A stretch of 64,000 nucleotides of DNA. It comes from Flavobacterium pisciphilum (GTDB lineage Bacteria > Bacteroidota > Bacteroidia > Flavobacteriales > Flavobacteriaceae). Where the stretch lies: positions 3,596,001-3,660,000 of the forward strand of contig NZ_JAJJMO010000001.1 of assembly GCF_020905345.1 (NCBI RefSeq), written 5' to 3'. Under the pieces are notes generated by a model, which saw only the letters and a program-made list of their open reading frames with translations, did no database searches and was not told the DNA's origin. Numbering within the stretch: the first letter of the stretch is position 1; every line of letters begins with the position of its first letter. Made by a program: the position numbers and the translations under genes. Below are positions 29,301-38,300 of the stretch, one piece after another.

Positions 29301-32300
29301 GGGACCAAGTTTTGATATATCAAATTTATCGGCAACTACAACTTATTATGTAGGGGCTACTACAGCCGCAGGTTGTACTACGACATCAAGAATTGCGGTT
29401 GCAGCAGTTGTAAATACAGCTTCTACAATTGTATTTACTAGTGGTACACAAAGTCCTGCAGTTTGTATAGCAACAGCTATTCCTACGACTGTTTATACTT
29501 TTGGTGGTAGTGCTACAAATGCTATAGTATCAAACTTACCAGCTGGATTGACAGCTGTTGTAGATGCTACAGCAAAAACAGTGACAATTTCAGGAACTCC
29601 AACTATAGGTGGTACTTATACAATAACAACTGTTGGCCATACAGCACCTTGCACAGAAGTGACTATAAATGGGACTGTGACTATAAATGCATCAATTCCT
29701 ACACCAACAACAAGTGCAGTAACACAACCAACTTGTGCAACAGCTACAGGAAGTTTTACAATCATAAATTATAATTCATCTTATACTTATACAATAACCC
29801 CTTCAACAGGAGTAGTGCAAACTGGTAGCACAATTACAGCACCAGTAGGAAAATATAAATTAACTGCTAAATCTGGAAATTGTATTTCAGGACAATCAGT
29901 TGAAGTAGTAATCAACGCACAACCAGCAACCCCAAGTCAACCAACAGTAAGTGCAGTAACACAACCAACTTGTGCAACAGCTACAGGAAGTTTTACAATC
30001 ACTAACTATGACGCAGCGTACACTTATACAGTAACACCATTAACAGGAGTAACTCAAGCAGGTAATAAAATAACAGCACCAGCAGGAAGCTATAAAGTAA
30101 CAGCTACATTAGGAGCTTGTATCTCAGGAGAATCAGTTGCTGCAGTAATCAATGCACAACCAGCAACTCCAAGTCAACCAACAGTAAGTGCAGTAACACA
30201 ACCAACTTGTGCAACAGCTACAGGAAGTTTTACTATCACTAACTATGACGCAGCGTACACTTATACAGTAACACCATTAACAGGAGTAACTCAAGCAGGT
30301 AACAAAATAACAGCACCAGCAGGAAGCTTTAAAGTAACAGCTACATTAGGAGCTTGTATCTCAGGAGAATCAGTTGCTGCAGTAATCAATGCACAACCAG
30401 CAACTCCAAGTCAACCAACAGTAAGTGCAGTAATACAACCAACTTGTGCAACAGCTACAGGAAGTTTTACTATCACTAACTATGACGCATCTTACACGTA
30501 TACAGTAACTCCATCAACAGGAGTAACTCAAACAGGTAACACAATAACAGCACCAGCAGGAAGTTATAAAGTAACAGCTACATTAGGAGCTTGTATCTCA
30601 GGAGAATCAGTTGCTGCAGTAATCAATGGACAACCAGCAACTCCAAGTCAACCAACAGTAAGTGCAGTAATACAACCAACTTGTGCAACAGCTACAGGAA
30701 GTTTTATTATCACTAACTATGACGCAGCGTACACTTATACAGTAACACCATTAACAGGAGTAACTCAAGCAGGTAACAAAATAACTGCACCAGCAGGAAG
30801 CTATAAAGTAACAGCTACATTAGGAGCTTGTATCTCAGGAGAATCAGTTGCAGCAGTAATCAACGCACAACCAGCAACTCCAGTTCAACCACTGTCAAAG
30901 GAGCAAATTTTTTGTTTTATAGATGCAAAAAGAGTAAGGGATTTAGTTGCTACTGGAGCAAACATCCAGTGGTATAATGCTTTAACAGGTGGGACTTTAT
31001 ACGATATAAATGATTTATTAGGTTCGAATACATATTATGCTAGTCAAACTACTGATGGATGTGAAAGTGCGAGAATTGCAGTAAATGTAATTGTAACAGC
31101 AACTCCTTTAGCTGGAACATTATCAGGAAAACAAAATATTTGTTTAGCTGAAAGTACTGTTTTCTCATCAACAGGAGGTGATGCTGGAGGAGTATGGAGC
31201 AGTAGTAATACAGCAGTGGCTACAGTAGATGCCTTAACAGGAACAATTACTGGAGTCAGTGTAGGAATTGCAAAAATTAAATATACCGTAATAGGAAAAC
31301 AAGGTTGCGATGATGCTACAGCAGAAAGAGAGATAAATGTTAATTCTTTACCTACAGCTTCAATAACAGGTGTATTAAATGCTTGCTTGACGACAACATT
31401 AACCGCAGTGAGTGATGCAGATTCTCCAAGTTATGTTTGGTATAAAGATAATTCAGTTATTAATGGGCAAACAGCATCAACATTAGTTGTAACGTCTAAT
31501 GGAGATTATAAAGTAAAAGTTATAAATGGTTTAACTTTTTGTGAGCAGACTTCAGCTAATTCAGCTGTAATCGTAGCCGATACAGAAAAACCAGTTATTA
31601 CATGTCCAGTAGCAATTGCGCAAGCAGCAGATGCAGGAAAATGTAGTGCAGTTATAACTATTGTAAACCCAACAGCAACGGACAATTGTTCAGGAGTTGT
31701 AAGTTTTACAGGAGTTCGTTCAGATGCATTATTGCTTACAGATGCTTACCCAGTTGGAACAACAACAATTACTTGGACAGCAACAGATGCTTCAGGAAAT
31801 GTTTCAGCAACATGTACGCAAACTATCACAGTTACCGATACAGAGAAACCAGTTATTACATGTCCAGTGGCAATTGCGCAAGCAGCAGATGCAGGAAAAT
31901 GTAGTGCAGTTATAACTATTGTAAACCCAACAGCAACGGACAATTGTTCAGGAGTTGTAAGTTTTACAGGAGTTCGTTCAGATGCATTATTGCTTACAGA
32001 CGCTTACCCAGTTGGAATAACAACAATTACTTGGACAGCAACAGATGCTTCAGGAAATGTTTCAGCAACATGTGATCAAACTATCACAGTTACCGATACA
32101 GAAAAACCAGTTATTACATGTCCAGTGGCAATTGCGCAAGCAGCAGATGCAGGAAAATGTAGTGCAGTTATAACTATTGTAAACCCAACAGCAACGGACA
32201 ATTGTTCAGGAGTTGTAAGTTTTACAGGAGTTCGTTCAGATGCATTATTGCTTACGGATGCTTACCCAGTTGGAACAACAACAATTACTTGGACAGCAAC

Positions 32301-35300
32301 AGATGCTTCAGGAAATGTTTCAGCAACATGTACACAAACTATCACAGTTACCGATACAGAGAAACCAGTTATTACATGTCCAGTGGCAATTGCGCAAGCA
32401 GCAGATGCAGGAAAATGTAGTGCAGTTATAACTATTGTAAACCCAACAGCAACGGACAATTGTTCAGGAGTTGTAAGTTTTACAGGAGTTCGTTCAGATG
32501 CATTATTGCTTACAGACGCTTACCCAGTTGGAACAACAACAATTACTTGGACAGCAACAGATGCTTCAGGAAATGTTTCAGCAACATGTACGCAAACTAT
32601 CACAGTTACCGATACAGAGAAACCAGTTATTACATGTCCAGTGGCAATTGCGCAAGCAGCAGATGCAGGAAAATGTAGTGCAGTTATAACTATTGTAAAC
32701 CCAACAGCAACGGACAATTGTTCAGGAGTTGTAAGTTTTACAGGAGTTCGTTCAGATGCATTATTGCTTACAGACGCTTACCCAGTTGGAACAACAACAA
32801 TTACTTGGACAGCAACAGATGCTTCAGGAAATGTTTCAGCAACATGTACACAAACTATCACAGTTACTGATACAGAGAAACCAGTTATTACATGTCCAGT
32901 GGCAATTGCACAAGCAGCAGATGCAGGAAAATGTAGTGCAGTTATAACTATTGTAAACCCAACAGCAACGGACAATTGTTCAGGAGTTGTAAGTTTTACA
33001 GGAGTTCGTTCAGACGCATTATTGCTTACAGACGCTTACCCAGTTGGAACAACAACAATTACTTGGACAGCAACAGATGCTTCAGGAAATGTTTCAGCAA
33101 CATGTACACAAACTATCACAGTTACCGATACAGAGAAACCAGTTATTACATGTCCAGTGGCAATTGCACAAGCAGCAGATGCAGGAAAATGTAGTGCAGT
33201 TATAACTATTGTAAACCCAACAGCAACGGACAATTGTTCAGGAGTTGTAAGTTTTACAGGAGTTCGTTCAGATGCCTTATTGCTTACAGACGCTTACCCA
33301 GTTGGAACAACAACAATTACTTGGACAGCAACAGATGCTTCAGGAAATGTTTCAACAACATGTACGCAAACTATCACAGTTACCGATACAGAGAAACCAG
33401 TTATTACATGTCCAGCAGCAATTGCACAAGCAGCAGATGCAGGAAAATGTAGTGCAGTTATAACTATTGTAAACCCAACAGCAACGGACAATTGTTCAGG
33501 AGTTGTAAGTTTTGCAGGAGTTCGTTCAGATGCCTTATTGCTTACAGATGCTTACCCAGTTGGAACAACAACAATTACTTGGACAGCAACAGATGCTTCA
33601 GGAAATGTTTCAGCAACATGTACACAAACTATCACAGTTACTGATACAGAGAAACCAGTTATTACATGTCCAGTGGCAATTGCGCAAGCAGCAGATGCAG
33701 GAAAATGTAGTGCAGTTATTACTATTGTAAACCCAACAGCAACGGACAATTGTTCAGGAGTTGTAAGTTTTACAGGAGTTCGTTCAGACGCATTATTGCT
33801 TACGGATGCTTACCCAGTTGGAACAACAACAATTACTTGGACAGCAACAGATGCTTCAGGAAATGTTTCAACAACATGTACGCAAACTATCACAGTTACC
33901 GATACAGAGAAACCAGTTATTACATGTCCAGCAGCAATTGCACAAGCAGCAGATGCAGGAAAATGTAGTGCAGTTATAACTATTGTAAACCCAACAGCAA
34001 CGGACAATTGTTCAGGAGTTGTAAGTTTTACAGGAGTTCGTTCAGATGCATTATTGCTTACAGACGCTTACCCAGTTGGAATAACAACAATTACTTGGAC
34101 AGCAACAGATGCTTCAGGAAATGTTTCAGCAACATGTACACAAACTATCACAGTTACCGATACAGAAAAACCAGTTATTACATGTCCAGTGGCAATTGCA
34201 CAAGCAGCAGATGCAGGAAAATGTAGTGCAGTTATAACTATTGTAAACCCAACAGCAACGGACAATTGTTCAGGAGTTGTAAGTTTTACAGGAGTTCGTT
34301 CAGATGCCTTATTGCTTACAGACGCTTACCCAGTTGGAACAACAACAATTACTTGGACAGCAACAGATGCTTCAGGAAATGTTTCAACAACATGTACGCA
34401 AACTATCACAGTTACCGATACAGAGAAACCAGTTATTACATGTCCAGTGGCAATTGCACAAGCAGCAGATGCAGGAAAATGTAGTGCAGTTATAACTATT
34501 GTAAACCCAACAGCAACGGACAATTGTTCAGGAGTTGTAAGTTTTACAGGAGTTCGTTCAGATGCCTTATTGCTTACAGACGCTTACCCAGTTGGAACAA
34601 CAACAATTACTTGGACAGCAACAGATGCTTCAGGAAATGTTTCAACAACATGTACGCAAACTATCACAGTTACCGATACAGAGAAACCAGTTATTACATG
34701 TCCAGCAGCAATTGCACAAGCAGCAGATGCAGGAAAATGTAGTGCAGTTATAACTATTGTAAACCCAACAGCAACGGACAATTGTTCAGGAGTTGTAAGT
34801 TTTACAGGAGTTCGTTCAGATGCATTATTGCTTACAGACGCTTACCCAGTTGGAACAACAACAATTACTTGGACAGCAACAGATGCTTCAGGAAATGTTT
34901 CAGCAACATGTACACAAACTATCACAGTTACCGATACAGAGAAACCAGTTATTACATGTCCAGTGGCAATTGCACAAGCAGCAGATGCAGGAAAATGTAG
35001 TGCAGTTATAACTATTGTAAACCCAACAGCAACGGACAATTGTTCAGGAGTTGTAAGTTTTACAGGAGTTCGTTCAGATGCATTATTGCTTACAGACGCT
35101 TACCCAGTTGGAATAACAACAATTACTTGGACAGCAACAGATGCTTCAGGAAATGTTTCAGCAACATGTGATCAAACTATCACAGTTACCGATACAGAAA
35201 AACCAGTTATTACATGTCCAGCAGCAATTGCGCAAGCAGCAGATGCAGGAAAATGTAGTGCAGTTATAACTATTGTAAACCCAACAGCAACGGACAATTG

Positions 35301-38300
35301 TTCAGGAGTTGTAAGTTTTGCAGGAGTTCGTTCAGATGCCTTATTGCTTACAGATGCTTACCCAGTTGGAACAACAACAATTACTTGGACAGCAACAGAT
35401 GCTTCAGGAAATGTTTCAGCAACATGTACGCAAACTATCACAGTTACTGATACAGAGAAACCAGTTATTACATGTCCAGTGGCAATTGCGCAAGCAGCAG
35501 ATGCAGGAAAATGTAGTGCAGTTATTACTATTGTAAACCCAACAGCAACGGACAATTGTTCAGGAGTTGTAAGTTTTACAGGAGTTCGTTCAGACGCATT
35601 ATTGCTTACGGATGCTTACCCAGTTGGAACAACAACAATTACTTGGACAGCAACAGATGCTTCAGGAAATGTTTCAGCAACATGTACACAAACTATCACA
35701 GTTACCGATACAGAGAAACCAGTTATTACATGTCCAGTGGCAATTGCGCAAGCAGCAGATGCAGGAAAATGTAGTGCAGTTATAACTATTGTAAACCCAA
35801 CAGCAACGGACAATTGTTCAGGAGTTGTAAGTTTTACAGGAGTTCGTTCAGATGCCTTATTGCTTACAGACGCTTACCCAGTTGGAACAACAACAATTAC
35901 TTGGACAGCAACAGATGCTTCAGGAAATGTTTCAACAACATGTACGCAAACTATCACAGTTACCGATACAGAGAAACCAGTTATTACATGTCCAGCAGCA
36001 ATTGCACAAGCAGCAGATGCAGGAAAATGTAGTGCAGTTATAACTATTGTAAACCCAACAGCAACGGACAATTGTTCAGGAGTTGTAAGTTTTGCAGGAG
36101 TTCGTTCAGATGCCTTATTGCTTACAGATGCTTACCCAGTTGGAACAACAACAATTACTTGGACAGCAACAGATGCTTCAGGAAATGTTTCAGCAACATG
36201 TGATCAAACTATCACAGTTACCGATACAGAAAAACCAGTTATTACATGTCCAGCAGCAATTGCGCAAGCAGCAGATGCAGGAAAATGTAGTGCAGTTATA
36301 ACTATTGTAAACCCAACAGCAACGGACAATTGTTCAGGAGTTGTAAGTTTTGCAGGAGTTCGTTCAGATGCCTTATTGCTTACAGATGCTTACCCAGTTG
36401 GAACAACAACAATTACTTGGACAGCAACAGATGCTTCAGGAAATGTTTCAGCAACATGTACGCAAACTATCACAGTTACTGATACAGAGAAACCAGTTAT
36501 TACATGTCCAGTGGCAATTGCGCAAGCAGCAGATGCAGGAAAATGTAGTGCAGTTATTACTATTGTAAACCCAACAGCAACGGACAATTGTTCAGGAGTT
36601 GTAAGTTTTACAGGAGTTCGTTCAGATGCATTATTGCTTACGGATGCTTACCCAGTTGGAACAACAACAATTACTTGGACAGCAACAGATGCTTCAGGAA
36701 ATGTTTCAGCAACATGTACACAAACTATCACAGTTACCGATACAGAGAAACCAGTTATTACATGTCCAGTGGCAATTGCGCAAGCAGCAGATGCAGGAAA
36801 ATGTAGTGCAGTTATAACTATTGTAAACCCAACAGCAACGGACAATTGTTCAGGAGTTGTAAGTTTTACAGGAGTTCGTTCAGATGCATTATTGCTTACA
36901 GACGCTTACCCAGTTGGAACAACAACAATTACTTGGACAGCAACAGATGCTTCAGGAAATGTTTCAGCAACATGTACGCAAACTATCACAGTTACCGATA
37001 CAGAGAAACCAGTTATTACATGTCCAGTGGCAATTGCGCAAGCAGCAGATGCAGGAAAATGTAGTGCAGTTATAACTATTGTAAACCCAACAGCAACGGA
37101 CAATTGTTCAGGAGTTGTAAGTTTTACAGGAGTTCGTTCAGATGCATTATTGCTTACAGACGCTTACCCAGTTGGAACAACAACAATTACTTGGACAGCA
37201 ACAGATGCTTCAGGAAATGTTTCAGCAACATGTACACAAACTATCACAGTTACTGATACAGAGAAACCAGTTATTACATGTCCAGTGGCAATTGCACAAG
37301 CAGCAGATGCAGGAAAATGTAGTGCAGTTATAACTATTGTAAACCCAACAGCAACGGACAATTGTTCAGGAGTTGTAAGTTTTACAGGAGTTCGTTCAGA
37401 CGCATTATTGCTTACAGACGCTTACCCAGTTGGAACAACAACAATTACTTGGACAGCAACAGATGCTTCAGGAAATGTTTCAGCAACATGTACACAAACT
37501 ATCACAGTTACCGATACAGAGAAACCAGTTATTACATGTCCAGTGGCAATTGCACAAGCAGCAGATGCAGGAAAATGTAGTGCAGTTATAACTATTGTAA
37601 ACCCAACAGCAACGGACAATTGTTCAGGAGTTGTAAGTTTTACAGGAGTTCGTTCAGATGCCTTATTGCTTACAGACGCTTACCCAGTTGGAACAACAAC
37701 AATTACTTGGACAGCAACAGATGCTTCAGGAAATGTTTCAACAACATGTACGCAAACTATCACAGTTACCGATACAGAGAAACCAGTTATTACATGTCCA
37801 GCAGCAATTGCACAAGCAGCAGATGCAGGAAAATGTAGTGCAGTTATAACTATTGTAAACCCAACAGCAACGGACAATTGTTCAGGAGTTGTAAGTTTTA
37901 CAGGAGTTCGTTCAGATGCATTATTGCTTACAGATGCTTACCCAGTTGGAACAACAACAATTACTTGGACAGCAACAGATGCTTCAGGAAATGTTTCAGC
38001 AACATGTACGCAAACTATCACAGTTACCGATACAGAGAAACCAGTTATTACATGTCCAGTGGCAATTGCGCAAGCAGCAGATGCAGGAAAATGTAGTGCA
38101 GTTATAACTATTGTAAACCCAACAGCAACGGACAATTGTTCAGGAGTTGTAAGTTTTACAGGAGTTCGTTCAGATGCCTTATTGCTTACAGACGCTTACC
38201 CAGTTGGAACAACAACAATTACTTGGACAGCAACAGATGCTTCAGGAAATGTTTCAGCAACATGTACGCAAACTATCACAGTTACCGATACAGAGAAACC

